In this document: positions 12,624-24,728 of the stretch, in pieces
Numbering within the stretch: position 1 is the first letter of the stretch
Layout: each line of letters begins with the position of its first letter
Assembly: GCA_013399115.1 (NCBI GenBank)
Contig: VXAA01001881.1
Coordinates: forward strand, 62,001 to 126,000
DNA length: 64,000 nucleotides
Reading direction: 5' to 3'
Source of the DNA: Anseranas semipalmata
Taxonomy: Eukaryota > Chordata > Aves > Anseriformes > Anseranatidae
The notes under the pieces: model-generated
Told to the model about the DNA's origin: nothing
Databases searched by the model: none
Seen by the model: the letters and a program-made list of their open reading frames with translations, nothing else
Translations under genes and position numbers: made by a program

Positions 12624-14874
12624 AAACCATACATGGAAACTTTTGGTGATGTTTTTTGCTACCTGAAGTTCTTATATGAGTGGTCCAGATACATCTAATA
12701 CATTGACAGATATTGCTATAATATAACACCACCACAATATCTACAGTATGTACCTTTTAGATGGGGTATGTTAACACCCTCATTTTTAGAGGGAGATGAA
12801 AAGCTGAAGCACTTTTTAAATTTTAACATTCTTTCGATGGTCAGGACTGTAAATCAGTCAGACTGTAAAATCACTCTCGACTGTATCAAGACTTTTTTTC
12901 CATTTCTGACATGTGCATGTAGTCCAAAAATATCAAATAAATACACTTTTTTTTTTTACTACTTAATTCGAGTTAGCTAGATGATTTCAATAAGAATTCT
13001 TTCTGCAATTTCAGATGTATTTTTAAGATTTTTCTAAAGCTACTATATGTTACTGAAGAACATATGCAAACTCCGTCTTTCATGAACAGTTTTATCACAG
13101 TTAGGATAGTCTTGTATCAGCAATGAGAAGTGTCTGAATCATCTCTTTTAGGATTTTGCTTTGTTTTTGACATATTAGAATCATTATGGTTGGAATGAAA
13201 TTAGCATATGGGAAGTATTAGCAGGAAACATATTTTAAAATGATAACTAAAGCTTGCATGCAAAGTGCTAAAATTTACTGCTGGATCTCAGTATGCTTAA
13301 AAAGCTGTTTTCTCTTCTCTGACACCTTTCATTATGTGCACATCAAAAATGTTGTACTTTTATCTTCTCATCGATTTTTAGGAAGGCAGTATAATATGAA
13401 TACAATAGTCAGATGATGCACAGTTACTGGTTTCCTACAGCTACCTCAGCCAGATAGCAAATGTAATATAAATTTAAGACCATTTTACTTACTTGACAAT
13501 CCCTAAAGAAACATACCTGACAACCATGCCCACCTTATATGTGTGACAGTCTTAAAAAAAATAAAAATAAAAAATCTGCCAAGTTTGAATTTAATTTAAT
13601 GTGGATTCTATTTTAATTTTTTATACAATCCGCATAAGTCATAAAAGTCAGTTTTGTCATTCTTCTGTTCAAAACTTGCTCTGGGTGCTATACCAGGGAA
13701 TTAATTTTACAAAAAATCTCAAGGTATAATCTCTTTCTTCCTCATAAAAAGGCATCACCTTAATACTCCGTTGCTAACTCTCATGGAATTTTGTATCTCT
13801 TGATGCCAGCTAGCTGTATGTAATATGTGATTTGGATGTATGTAAGATGTCTAATATTACAGAGGCAAGCTATGATTCAGGCAAATAGGTCTCTACTTAT
13901 TGTTTCTTGCCTTTTGCTTCAGTTTTATAGTACATTCCCATGTCCTTTCATCTCCTATATCATGTATATGGGGTGTAATACAAAGCCTTTCTATTATAAC
14001 TTACTTTAAACTATTATAAACTGTATTACATATTCCAAAAACATTTCCTGTATATTAAATGAGTAATGTAACAGATTTTTATTTAGAATTCACGACAAGG
14101 TCCTCAGTGAATGTTGCATATATATGCTGTATATAAGTGCATTTGGAAACCTTTCTTCCTGCTTGTCAATTCAAATAACTCATAGGTTAGAAGTGACTTT
14201 AAAGTGCTATGGAGCGTTTGTTTTTGGTTGCCTGCATGAAGCATATTTGTGTAGCAGACCTACTTTTGTTAGAAAGGAGATCACAGATCATATTGAGCAC
14301 AACTGGCACTAATTGGCAAACTTGGCAGTTTGATCAGAAAGGCCAAAAACTAAATGAGCAAAGGGATTGACCTCTTTTTCTGAGTTAACACCAAAACACT
14401 CTGCTGAGTTAGTGCAGAGAAATCTGTTGACCCTATCCCTTTTCTATAGAGGGTTTTCTTCTCTGGGGCTGTCAATCCAGCCTTTTTCAGTGGCGCTAAA
14501 ACTACTAATAAATACAAGTGTAGAAATATGCAGCAAAAGACTTGAAATGTCCACATTACCAGAAATATCCATTAGGTCAGATTCTAAATGTATGCATCTG
14601 AAATGTATATAATAGAATGGTGTGGCATGGTGATATATTGGAGCTGTTGTATATCTTCAGTGAATCTTCTTTCAGTAAAGCCTGTCCTGTAAACTATGTT
14701 TGGTAATGGGGGGATGGGAGATGAGAGTTATCTATCTTAAAAATTTTGCATCTTTTTTTTTTTTTTTAAAGGGGGGGAGCATCAGACAGCATACTAAAAG
14801 TTGGGAAATAAGAGCGTCTTGGTTTTGCTTAGCCTTCACTAGCCATTTTAAGCCTCCTCTAGTAGGAAATATAT
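12624..14874. other. Unique AT-rich noncoding DNA
   Basis: No gene is supported. A GAATCATTATGGTTGGAATG string at about 13178-13196 resembles a CR1 tail in reverse, but it is too short to call. A T-run lies at 14751-14767. Confidence 0.5.
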
Positions 14875-14932
14875 TACATTAATACTTTATTACTTCACCT
14901 TCCTACATTAATACTTTATTACTCCACCTTAC
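14875..14932. repeat. Tandem duplication, 29-bp unit
   Basis: Two 29-bp copies stand head to tail (14875-14903 and 14904-14932). Each starts TACATTAATACTTTATTACT. They differ at only two or three positions, so the duplication is fairly recent. Confidence 0.9.
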
Positions 14933-16984
14933 TAAAAAAAAAGACAGTTTCTGCCTCATGAAAGCCCTATATCTACAGCAGCCCTCTCCTAGCTATGCCA
15001 CAGACATATCTCAGCAGAAAACTTTCGAAGTTAGTAACTTTCAAAGTTTATATGTTAGTATCTTGGTAACTAGGTTTGTATCTTGTATCTTAGTAACTAG
15101 GTTTGGGGCAGATATATATTTGGCATTTGGTTTGCAGATTCAGTTATTCTTGAGTGTTTCCAGATCACAGTCTTCCTAGCCCACTATCTTATATTTATTC
15201 AATGGCTTTGTAGCACCTCTGCTGAAAAGATATAAATACATTTGTATTCCTAAATATTGTAATTCTTCATCTGTTCTTCTTTACCCTCCATAGACATTAT
15301 TAGCCCTGCAATTTCTGTGGTTTGCTGTTTGGGAAATCACCCTGGGAAGGCAAACACTGCAGTTGAGTGACAGGCCTTTATCACCTTCTCCACCCCCTAC
15401 CATCCAGCTGGCTGCTTAAGGGACTTCAGAATTTCTGCTTCAATGGATGGCAAATACTTTTGCAGCACTTGTACTACGCCCTTGCTTGCAGAAGAAATAC
15501 AGGTGAAAATTGAAGATGTGGCTCTAATGTATTTACTGTCTTACTTTGTGTAAGGCAGCCTCTAAATCTAAGAAAATATCATATGCCAGCTGGGGAGATT
15601 CAGGTCAAGTCCTTACTGGTTCTGCAAAGACAATCAGTAAAAATTCTTAAATAGTCGGACGAGGAGAAAGATGGATGCAAAAAACATATGTAGTTTATCA
15701 GGCAATGTGCTGCTCATAGCCTTTTGACCAGCCACGATAGGCATTCCTTTTTAAAGTTCATTGATTATTCATTCAGTTTTATCCAGGAAAATGCTTTATT
15801 CTAGAAATGCAAGTGAGCATTAGTTCATGATTTGCTAATTTATTTATTCAGATTTATACAAAGACTCTAAGCATTTTGTAGGCCTTCACTTGGGCCTGTG
15901 GTTTATACCATTTCTTATTCTTCTTCATTTACATAATGTTTACCTCTAATGACTTGTAGAACAGAACAACAAACTGCCTTTCCTCATTATACATTGGAAT
16001 TATATTAGATTACAACAGGTAGGGATCTGGTCCAAGAGTTTAATGTCAAACAGTATAACGTGGATCCTTTCTTGGTTTAAAGTTACTACATATTGTTAGA
16101 AGAGTAGGATTTTCTGCACTAATGCTCCCTGTTCGCGTTACATTTCCTGTATAATTCTTTGAGCTTCATTGAATATCACAATCCCATTAAACTTTGGGTC
16201 ATTGGCTTCAAAGCTACAAGGAAAGGTTACTTTATTAGAATTGGTTATTATAACCATTAAAACTCCATATTTGCCCACGTATTGTATACTATCATATCAT
16301 TATATCTGAAATATGTATAAAAAGTCTTCTATGCATAAACTAAGTTTGGGCTGCAAAGAGTTACAAAAATAACACAAACCACAGAGCAAGCCAGTCCATA
16401 TTCGAAGATATTAATACAACCTTTCACTCTTTTCAAACTCTCCTGACACACGAGTTTACAGGGAGCATATCAGTCTCAGCTTCAAGGACCTTTTTCCGTC
16501 CATAGGAAGTATATAATGTTGGAGCTGTTGTCTCATCTATGAAGATGGCATTTGGGATTTTTATTTGCCTCAAGGCATCTGGTGGCCTTTTGCAACATTT
16601 ACTTTTTATTGATGTCCCTAATCAAGTGCAAATGCATACTGAAAAGATAGTCTTATTGCATCAACGTTGTGTCCTTTCCTTAGAGTAGTTAATTTATGTA
16701 TTTAATCTTTGTTACCCATGAAATAGGTAACACAAAGGCTTCCACATCTGCTTTTATCCATCCTGGTTCTGTTTTTTTTTTCAGAAGTTAAATATTTTTA
16801 AAAGATGTTTGTTTTGAGCGATACTTTTTCTTCCAGTTTTTCTTCTGCAATGGTGCCTTATTAAACTGAACATGTTTATTATTTATTTATACAGTAAAGA
16901 TGCCAATATTCAAGCCAATTTAAATGATTCTAGTATGCAGCTCTGAATCTGTCATAGTGTTTGTCAACTTATGTGATTAAAGTT
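14933..16984. other. Unique noncoding DNA
   Basis: I see no gene or named repeat. A partial duplication of GTAACTAGGTTTG occurs near 15060-15105. The segment 15340-15500 is somewhat GC-richer but has no open frame of note. Confidence 0.45.
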
Positions 16985-17780
16985 CATCTGTGCACCCACA
17001 AAGGAGCACAGAGAAACAATGGGTGAAGGGGGAGCCTAAGTAACACCTTAAGGGTGTTATTCCCAGGCCCATCCCAGGAGCCATTAAAGGCCCATCTCCA
17101 TAAACCCAGAGGAGAGCAGAGACACAATGGCAGGCAGGAACTCAAATTAAGAAAAACAGACACCTTCTCTGGACTGTCCCAGGGCTGTCCCAGCAGAGCT
17201 TCAGCCCCAGTGTCCAAGTGTGACACCCATCAAGGCAAGTCACTGGGAGAAGCTCTCTGGATCTTCTTTTGGACTAAGGGACCTGTGGGTGTGGGTGTGG
17301 GATGCATCGTGGAATAGAAGGAAAAACCAGTACAGTATTGCACAGGACTTATTATGATATATTTAAGGAAGGAACCAAAGGTGCAAAGAGAATGATTTAG
17401 GTAATCTGGCGAGGAACAAGTGTCAGAAAAGAGAGAGTTGAAGGGCCAGTCACAGGTAAACAGTTGGCTGGTCAGCACATTGACCTGGCTGTGCCCTGAG
17501 CCTGATCAGTCCAGTCTGTCCTGTCGTCTTATAAAATTCCTTCGTAACTCTCTCCTGAGTGAGAGGCTCTCTGTTCTGTGTTCATGTGTGTGTATGGGGC
17601 TCTGAGTGCCAGCAACTGGAGTCATACCATGGGTCAGAGGGCCCATGTGTCCATGGTGCAGCAAGTGGAGCAAGTGCCAGTGTGATCGCTAGTGAAGATC
17701 AAGCCAGACAAGCCAGTGAGCAGGTGAAGTGGCCCAGGAGCTATAGGGATGTGGAGGGTGCTTCAGCTTAAAGAAGGCAG
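16985..17780 (+). mobile_element. GC-rich block, possible LTR element
   Basis: This block of about 800 bp is clearly richer in GC and in CAGG/CCAG words than its flanks. It contains a TATAAAA box at 17530-17536. The leader-like sequence that follows (CTCTCTCCTGAGTGAGAGGC, then a GTGTGT-rich part) resembles the U3-R-U5 layout of an avian endogenous-retrovirus LTR in plus orientation. The part near 17690-17750 (AGTGAAGATCAAGCCAGACA) could be internal leader. I see no second LTR, no target-site duplication and no gag or pol frame, so a solo LTR or a fragment is the most that can be claimed. A GC-rich single-copy segment is the alternative. Confidence 0.35.
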
Positions 17781-17959
17781 TGACAAGAAGAGATGAAAAA
17801 ATAATAAGAATATTTAAATGAGAACTGTGTTGGTTGATAGTAAATAAATTAAGCAAACTAAACTCATGGAATGATGTTTACTCCTAAATCGTTACTACTG
17901 TTTGTGGCATATGCTCTTAGAAGACTGTGTAGGAGCACAGTTTCAGGTTTATTTTTTTT

Positions 17960-17996
17960 TAAATTATTATTGTTATTATTATTATTATTATTATTT
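17960..17996. repeat. (TTA)n microsatellite
   Basis: About eleven ATT/TTA units occur with one TGT interruption, directly after a T-run. Confidence 0.9.
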
Positions 17997-17997
17997 T

Positions 17998-18869
17998 GCT
18001 GGATGTGGAGTTTCTTTCTCTTTTTGTGTTAAGCCAGATTTGTTTAAGAAATGTGGAAGAACAGTGGCACTGCTTTATTTATTAGCAGGGCACTGCAATT
18101 CATTCCCCAGATACTTCTCAGTCACTTGAAACATAGCCACCAAACTTGATATGATGTTTTCCAGGGGAATCTAATATTTTTGTGACAAGTCAAAAACAAA
18201 GGCTGCCTCTGATATTTACAGCCTCTTTAGCTGTAGGGTCCCCTATCTGAACATACACACAGGGCCCTCAACTGACCCTTACCTCCTGCCACCATTGCTC
18301 CATCCAGCAAAAAACACACAGAAATATCAGAACCTTATTCCTCATTCCTTTAAAACCTTTGAAGATGGAAATGGTCACATACAGTAATAGTCAGAGATGC
18401 AACAGAGCGCAGATCAGAAGAGGGGAAGGGTTTCTGATTCTTTACCTCAAATTGCAATAAATATGTCACTTCCAGTACTTGAAAAGTCCTTGTGAGATGG
18501 AACCAAAGAAAGACAAGTGGTGTGTGGCCTATACCTTGGCATGGTCTGACACCTGTGTGTGCAGCTGCCCGACAGTAGCCTTGTCTACACTGTGGTCAGC
18601 ATTCAGTGCATGTAGATACACCTGCCTTTGTCTTAAGCCCAGGAACTGAGGTTCTAGAAAACTTCCTAGTTGATGTGTGTTTCATGAAAACCGGCCTGAA
18701 ATCCTCTGAGCACAGAAGTAAAATCCATGCCGTTCTTTAACCAATATTGATATCAGTCAAAGCTAGCTTGATTAAAGGTACCCCAAGTATATCTGTCAAG
18801 CAACCAGGCAATCACTTCTAAGAGCAGTACTAATATCTTAACTGCTGTAGCCTAAGGATGTAAGTGAAG
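17998..18869. other. Unique noncoding DNA
   Basis: No feature is supported here. Confidence 0.5.
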
Positions 18870-19000
18870 AAAAATTTTCAAGAGGTAATAGCGTTTATTA
18901 GGTATAGTTGTAATATGTGAAAAAGCTTTCAGACACACTTCAGCTCTCTCATCAAGCTCCAGCCTAGCAAATCTATTCAGATTAATGCTTCTTGATGAAA
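18870..19000 (-). repeat. Possible old dispersed repeat
   Basis: On the minus strand the sequence reads GAAGTGTGTCTGAAAGCTTT, then about 30 bases, then CTAATAAACGCTATTACCTC. The layout, a CTGAAG...GAAAGCTT block followed by AATAAA and a TATTACCTC end, resembles a dispersed motif that I recall from amniote genomes, but I cannot name its family with certainty. No coding frame is convincing. Confidence 0.25.
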
Positions 19001-19270
19001 GAGAGTGAGCAAGGTGGTAGGGTACCTTCTGGGCAACATTTATACTGGCAGAGAACTGAAATGTCTTGGAGATCCCCAGACTTTCTGCTACCAGCCCAGC
19101 TCTGCCCCTGCACAGAATCAAAGCTGTGTGGAGGACATGAGCTAGTTTCTTTGTGACATCTTTCAGAACTCAGAATTCAGAACTTTTTTCACCACATGCC
19201 TTTGTTCAGTGTAAACGTACCTAGCTGTTTACAGTTGATGTACTATTTTCTAGCATAAGGACAAGATCAT

Positions 19271-20164
19271 CATAGAATCACAGAATGGCTTGGGTTGGAA
19301 GGACCCTTAAAGATCACCTAGTTCCAACCCCCCTGCCATGGGCAGGGATGCCAGCCTCTAGATCAGGTTGCCTGGGGCACCATCCAACCTGGTCTTGAAC
19401 ACCTCCAGGGATGGCGCATCCACAGCTTCTCTGGGCAACCTGTTCCAGTGCCTCACCACCCTCGGAGTAAAGAACTTCCTCCTAACATCTAATCTAAATC
19501 TCCCCTCTTTTAGTTTAAAACCATTCCCCCTTGTCCTGTCACTATCTGCCCGAGTAAAAAGTCACTCTCCATCTTTTTTAAAAGCCCTCTTTAAGTACTG
19601 GAGGGCCACAATGAGGTCTCCCCGGAACCTTCTCTTCTCCAGGCTGAACATCCCCAGCTCTCTCAGCCTTTCTTCACAGGAGAGAGGCTCCAGTCCTCTG
19701 ATCAACTTTGTAGTCCTCCTCTGAACCCTCTCTAACAGGTCCACATCCTTCTTGTGCTGGGGGCCCCAGGCCTGAATGCAGTACTCCAGGTGGGGCCTCA
19801 CAAGGGCAGAGCAGAGGGGGACAATCACCTCCCTTGACCTGCTGGCCATGCCTCTGTTGATGCAGCCCAGGATGCAGTTGGCCTTTTGGTCTTTGCAGCA
19901 CGCACGGCTGGCTCATGTTGAGCTTTTCGTCCACCAGAACCCCCAAGTCCTTGTCTCAGGGCTGCTCCCAAGGAGTTCTTCTCCCAGTCTGTCCTCCTGT
20001 CTGGGATTGCTCTGACCCAGGTGCAGCACCTTGCACTTGGCCTTGTTGAACCTCATTAGGTTCACATGGACCCACATGGACCCACTTCTCCAGTTTGTCC
20101 AGGTCCCTCTGGGTGGCATCCCTTCCTTCTGGTGTATCAACTGCACCACTCAGCTTGGTGTCAT
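19271..20164 (-). mobile_element. CR1 LINE, 5'-truncated
   Basis: In minus orientation this holds the CR1 3' end (CATAGAATCACAGAATGGCT...GGTTGGAAGG at 19271-19300) and the C-terminal part of the ORF2 polyprotein (endonuclease/reverse transcriptase), here only the region after the catalytic palm. Recognisable pieces are [22 protein letters not shown], shortened here to [10 protein letters not shown], and the KVLHLGQ segment. Frames are broken: the pieces lie in at least three frames, so no functional enzyme is encoded. The CR1 homology stops abruptly at 20164, after CAGCTTGGTGTCAT. The block 19361-20164 is nearly identical to 54191-54994. Confidence 0.95.
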
Positions 20165-22515
20165 GGAATGAAATGGAACAGCCTTCCAAAAGGTACTACA
20201 AGAATCATTTCATTTTGTATGTGTGAACGTGAACATTATAGGACTAAATAGCTCACTGGAGATTTTTCTTTATAGATTCAAAGTAAAGAATGGCAGTCAT
20301 CACAATCCTAACTGAACTCTAAGAAGGCTAACATAACTTGTGTTTAAAATCCTTGATATTTTATATATTATTTGAATTTTGTTAAATGAGTGTTTTCCTT
20401 GCAGCTGCTTTCTCCAAATTAAAAAAAAATCTACTAAATAACTCTTTTCATAGAAAAATTTTAAAAGCTTTTAAGGGGCCTTACTCTTTTGTGAATACTG
20501 CTTAATTTGCTTTCCTATCATTGGTACACTTTCCTGGAGAGATCAAACCAGGCTTTAAGAGATCTGTTCAGATTCAAAACTGTTGGTCATAAAATATTTT
20601 GGCGAAAGCTGATTAGTGTATGGATTCAGTGCCAAATGATCTGTGAAGTTGAAAAGAAGATTTAATGATAATACGTTAAAAACTGTTGTAGTCTACCAAA
20701 TGCAAAACCATTTACCAGAGTTAGTTTAACATACCTAGAATCAATTCCTTTTCTTTCTGAAGCTCCTGAATTACTCTTGTCTGTCTGCATATTAAAAATT
20801 GTTATTATAAAATTAAAACAGTTTCTGTCTGTTCCCCTATTTTCCCTGATTAGTCTGAATGTTTTACTGACAAGTAATAAAATCAGCAATATTTAAAATT
20901 ATTCTGATGCATATTTCTGCTGATTTTTTGTTATTTGCAAATGAAAAATATACCTATTACTGCATTTTTGATGGTGTGAAATTTGAGAATATACAGTTTG
21001 AACAATTCCTGTTTTTCTTGTCCTTAGATTGTACTACATACTAAACAAAAGAGTACGGCTTTATAAGTTGAGCATGCTGTAAGCTTCGAGTGCACTGTTA
21101 ACTAACATGAATTAATTAATTAATCAAGAGGCGGTACCAGTATGGTAGATGGGGTATGAATAAGAACTCCAACAGGATCAGACCTACAGGGTGCTCTCTA
21201 TCTTATCTAATAAGTAAGCTATATATAGCTTTCTATATATCTAAGAAGGAAGCTATCAGTCAGTTTTGAATATGCTAGGAGAGATACAATATTAGACAAT
21301 GATAAAAGAGCCTTGACACTCATAAACTCGTGATATAGTTATTTAAATTTTCCACTATATAGTTATATATATGGTTCCATTACACAGTTAACTGAATTTT
21401 CCACTAGCAAGTCACTCTACCCCATAGCAGAATTTAAAATGGTAAATGAAGTATGGCAAACCCAAAGCCTTGTAATCCATCTGTGGGTTGCTGGCATGAA
21501 TATTGTTGCCCTATCTTGCCCTTATTTGTGTTTCCTGAACTCATCTGGGTAACATGATCTTTATGTAGAAAAGCACAGACTTCAGTAAAAATGAGTGAGA
21601 CAAATAGACATTATCACTTTTCTGGACTGATACATCTCTTTGAGGCAACTTCAGACTAGAACAGTCTGTCAGGTTGTGCTACTTCAAACAGAGCAAAATA
21701 AAACAGCTGATTGCAATATTGCTATCAAAGAAAAAAATACTAACTAAATACATATACATGCGTATTTTGTTTTTTAAATAATTTTTACTTTTATGTTCTT
21801 GCAGGATGTCTTAAAGCTTTTAGCTAAATGGGAACAGGCAACTGCCAAGATATTTTCCCTGTATGCCTAAGTAGATTGTGAGTATTTATTGGTAAGGTTT
21901 TGTATTGCAGTATGTCCTAGGAACATAGTAATGTTCTTACAGAATTTTGATGAAGGTTATGCTATTGTTCTTCCAAATTCTTTATGTAACTGTTTTCAGG
22001 AAATACTAAGAAAATCAAGCTTAGCATTTTACCTTTTCTGTTCTGATTAGAATTTCTTACTGAATTTGATCTTTTGCATTTCTAATAGGATCATGATGGT
22101 CATTAATAACTTCAGCATTTTTCAAAACTGTCACCACACAGAGAGGTTAATTACCTTTGGTGAAAATGAAAAAGATATGAGAAGAATAAGATTGCTAACA
22201 AAGCTGAGTCTACAAAACACTGACAAGCCAGCTTTGTTAAAACTTCACAACTTCACAATATATGTTTCTATAAAATTTTAATGTTTATACAGCTACATTA
22301 GATAGTGATTTAAATGTAATCCAACCAAGAATCCTTAGGACATGAATATCAGATGCCCAGTAGAATGCAGAGGGCTGTGAATTAATGACACAAACTGGAT
22401 TCAAGGGCATGTGAAAGTAAGTTTTATTTTCACCTTGCCTGACTTTGTTTTCAAACAACATTGGGAGAGGTTAAGTGTCAAGTGAAAAGGATTCTGGGCA
22501 GAGCTTTCTCAATGG
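20165..22515. other. Unique AT-rich noncoding DNA
   Basis: No gene is supported. AT-rich palindromic words lie at 21215-21245 (AGCTATATATAGCT). One terminal-exon-like stretch (21805-21870) is listed separately. Confidence 0.5.
21805..21870 (+). other. Terminal-exon-like stretch, unproven
   Basis: A strong acceptor-like sequence, TTTTATGTTCTTGCAG, ends at 21804. One frame then reads DVLKLLAKWEQATAKIFSLY plus A and stops at TAA 21868-21870. The other two frames stop sooner. The peptide could form an amphipathic helix, but it matches nothing I recognise, and no AATAAA signal is evident close downstream. Confidence 0.12.
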
Positions 22516-22530
22516 NNNNNNNNNNNNNNN
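22516..22530. other. Assembly gap (15 N)
   Basis: Fifteen N are followed by a T-rich run (22531-22560), so the gap probably reflects failure to sequence through a homopolymer. Confidence 0.99.
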
Positions 22531-22790
22531 TTTTTTTCTTTGTTTTTTTTTTTTTTTTTTAACAGAATTAGAAAATAGCTTACAAGTTGAACATAGGAAA
22601 ACGGTGTTTGCTCATGAAAGCTGGAAAATATGAAGTAGTGTGATATCTGTTACTGACCACAGCTGTACCCTGCCAGGTTCTCATCTTGTCCTCCCACAAA
22701 AGTGAATTATTCAAAATGTGTGTGTGTTTTTCCCAGCCTGAAAATCACTCTTTTCCTTATATGTTAGAGTAATACTAATAGCACAGGAAC
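22531..22790. repeat. Poly-T run then unique DNA
   Basis: The T-run (22531-22560) adjoins the N gap. The rest shows no feature. Confidence 0.6.
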
Positions 22791-22792
22791 AC

Positions 22793-22855
22793 AGAACTGG
22801 AAGATATAACTTTGGCCAATGAATTTAGTCCTTGTCACTCACAGAAGCTATATCT
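22793..22855 (-). mobile_element. Possible eroded CR1 3' scrap
   Basis: GAACTGGAAGATATAACTTT followed by GGCC and AGTCCTTGTC loosely follows the CR1 3' end order (GAACTGGAAGGGACC...AGTCC). Divergence is high, so this is tentative. Confidence 0.25.
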
Positions 22856-22874
22856 TCCATTCCCATTAATAATT

Positions 22875-22928
22875 ACAGAATCACAAAATGGTTTGGGTTG
22901 GAAGGGACCTTAAAGATCATCTTTTGCC
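22875..22928 (-). mobile_element. CR1 LINE 3' end fragment
   Basis: ACAGAATCACAAAATGGTTT, then GGGTTGGAAGGGACCTTAAA and GATCATCTT, is the CR1 terminal block in minus orientation. Only about 50 bp remain. Confidence 0.88.
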
Positions 22929-24269
22929 CATCTTTCCCAGTCTGTGTGCTGCTTCAAAATTTACATGTTGTGATGTTTAGCATACTCTCCCTAATCCACT
23001 GTGGAAATATATTCAGAATAAGTTCACAGTCACTTGCTGACTTTGTGCTTCATTTAAATAATTGTTTTACTTCTCTCTGATGTATTTCTAGTCTCCTCTT
23101 CTCCCTTCTTCCTGCTCTGTCTTCATCTTGACTTTTCTGTGATGGTCTCACAAGTTACTCATCTATTTTACTCATAATATTGGATCTCTGTTTTTCTCAT
23201 GATGCTAGTAGCTTGTCTCTCTACTCTTTCCAGTTTAAACCATTATCTTCAGGACTTCTTTTCTCTTTCTTTATTTTTTAGTATTATTGATTATCCTGTT
23301 CTTCTCCAGTTCCATGGGTCATCCTTTTCTTTCTTCATGATAACCCATTCTTCTCTCTATTAATGGGACCTCTTAATTTCATCATTAGCATTCCTCTATT
23401 TTCTGTGTGAGCATCTCCAATGGAATACCAAACAAGATCACTTTCCCAGCTGATCCTTCAAAAATTCTAATATTAATCTTTCTCCAGCTTTACAGTTTCC
23501 ATAACAGCAATAACCATTACCAGTTTTCCATAACAGCAATAACCATTACCAGTTTCCCCTTCCTTGAGATGTTACATATCTTGTTGAATTCCTTTACTAA
23601 TTATTATCTCCTTTGGTTGTAATTAGCAGAAGTGTGCATATATTATACATATGTAAAGTTCAGGCAGACAAGATTTTCAATCAGCCCATTTAATTCCGTA
23701 TATTTGCTAACCGATACTGCATTTTAAAAATATAATGTAGTCTTTTTCTTACATCTGTGTTTAGATGAAGCACATCTTTCAAAGAGTACTGTGTTTCTTG
23801 GATAACAGCCATATAAGCCAGTTATTCAGATTTCCTTTATAGTCAGTAAAAAGAAATATGCATCTTGATCCTCAAGCAATGTCAGATGAACTGATCCCTA
23901 AGAATTCTGAATTCTCTCCGTTGAATATGCAAGAAACTAATTAAAAGATTAGTTCACATGCTAAGTATGATAAATTCCTTCCCTAAGGTTAGAACCTTAG
24001 GGTTTATATTATTTTCAGTCATGAGGGGCTAGAAATCTGGGCTGAAGTCCTATCTATGTCTGTCTATTCATACCAGCATTTCCAGTACTGTCAGTACAAG
24101 CAGATTTTTTTTTCTTAGTTTATTTCAGATGTCAACTGATTTTTTCATATTATATTTGAAACAAAGATCTCAGTTATTTTAAATATTGTAGGCTAGGAAG
24201 CTCATGAGTGAGGGATAGGATATAGAATATTAGCATCACTGTGGATCTGCACTTTTTTCAAAGTTTTAA
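22929..24269. other. Noncoding DNA, pyrimidine-rich in part
   Basis: A TC-rich portion spans about 23085-23420. No gene is supported. The tandem duplication at 23493-23558 is listed separately. Confidence 0.5.
23493..23558. repeat. Tandem duplication, 28/29-bp unit
   Basis: CCATAACAGCAATAACCATT is present twice (units 23493-23520 and 23521-23549), and a third partial CAGTTTCC follows. The copies differ only by one T, so the event is recent. Confidence 0.92.
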
Positions 24270-24635
24270 GTTTATTGATTCAAAGTATACAAGGCTAGAA
24301 GACATCATCACATGATCTAGTCTGTTATATTGTATATCACAGACCATTATATTTCAGATAACCTCCATTTATCTTGATAATCTGCATTTGAATAAGGATC
24401 ATTGGGTAATACTTGTTGTCCAGAAAATATAATCTTCACTAAAAGACACCAGAAGACAGAGAATCTATTAATTCTTTGTTTCTTGTTACCAAGGTTAGTA
24501 ATCTCACTATTAAAATAAATTGTGCTTTACTTCTAAATTCAATTTTTCTGTCTTCAACATCTAGGCACTGATTCTTGTTATGCCTTTCTGTGCTAGATTA
24601 AAGAGACCTGTAAAGCCTATATTTTCCCCATGAAA
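24270..24635 (-). mobile_element. Ancient, decayed CR1-type LINE 3' part
   Basis: In minus orientation the order of blocks follows the old amniote CR1 3' region. Seen from the plus strand these are AGGCTAGAAGACATCATCAC near 24291, GATCTAGTCTG, then CACCAGAAGACAGAGAATC near 24449, AGGCACTGATTCTTGTTATG near 24564, and CTTTCTGTGCTAGATTAAAG near 24584. Many substitutions and small indels have erased every frame. It is far older than the CR1 copies at 19, 26, 39 and 54 kb. It ends about 95 bp before the pyrimidine tract. Confidence 0.75.
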
Positions 24636-24728
24636 ATCAAGAACTCATTTATTGTCTTTAAGTATTGCTGCAGCCATGCTGAATGCATCTCTGCCAAAAT
24701 TAGATCAAAATACAGTTGTAAAACACGG

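Noticed and set aside
13175..13200. CR1-like string GAATCATTATGGTTGGAATG
   Set aside because: Only about 20 bases match and no neighbouring CR1 blocks follow.
19368..19724. 118-codon plus-strand frame, repeated at 54198-54554
   Set aside because: It is the antisense strand of CR1 ORF2 in both copies.
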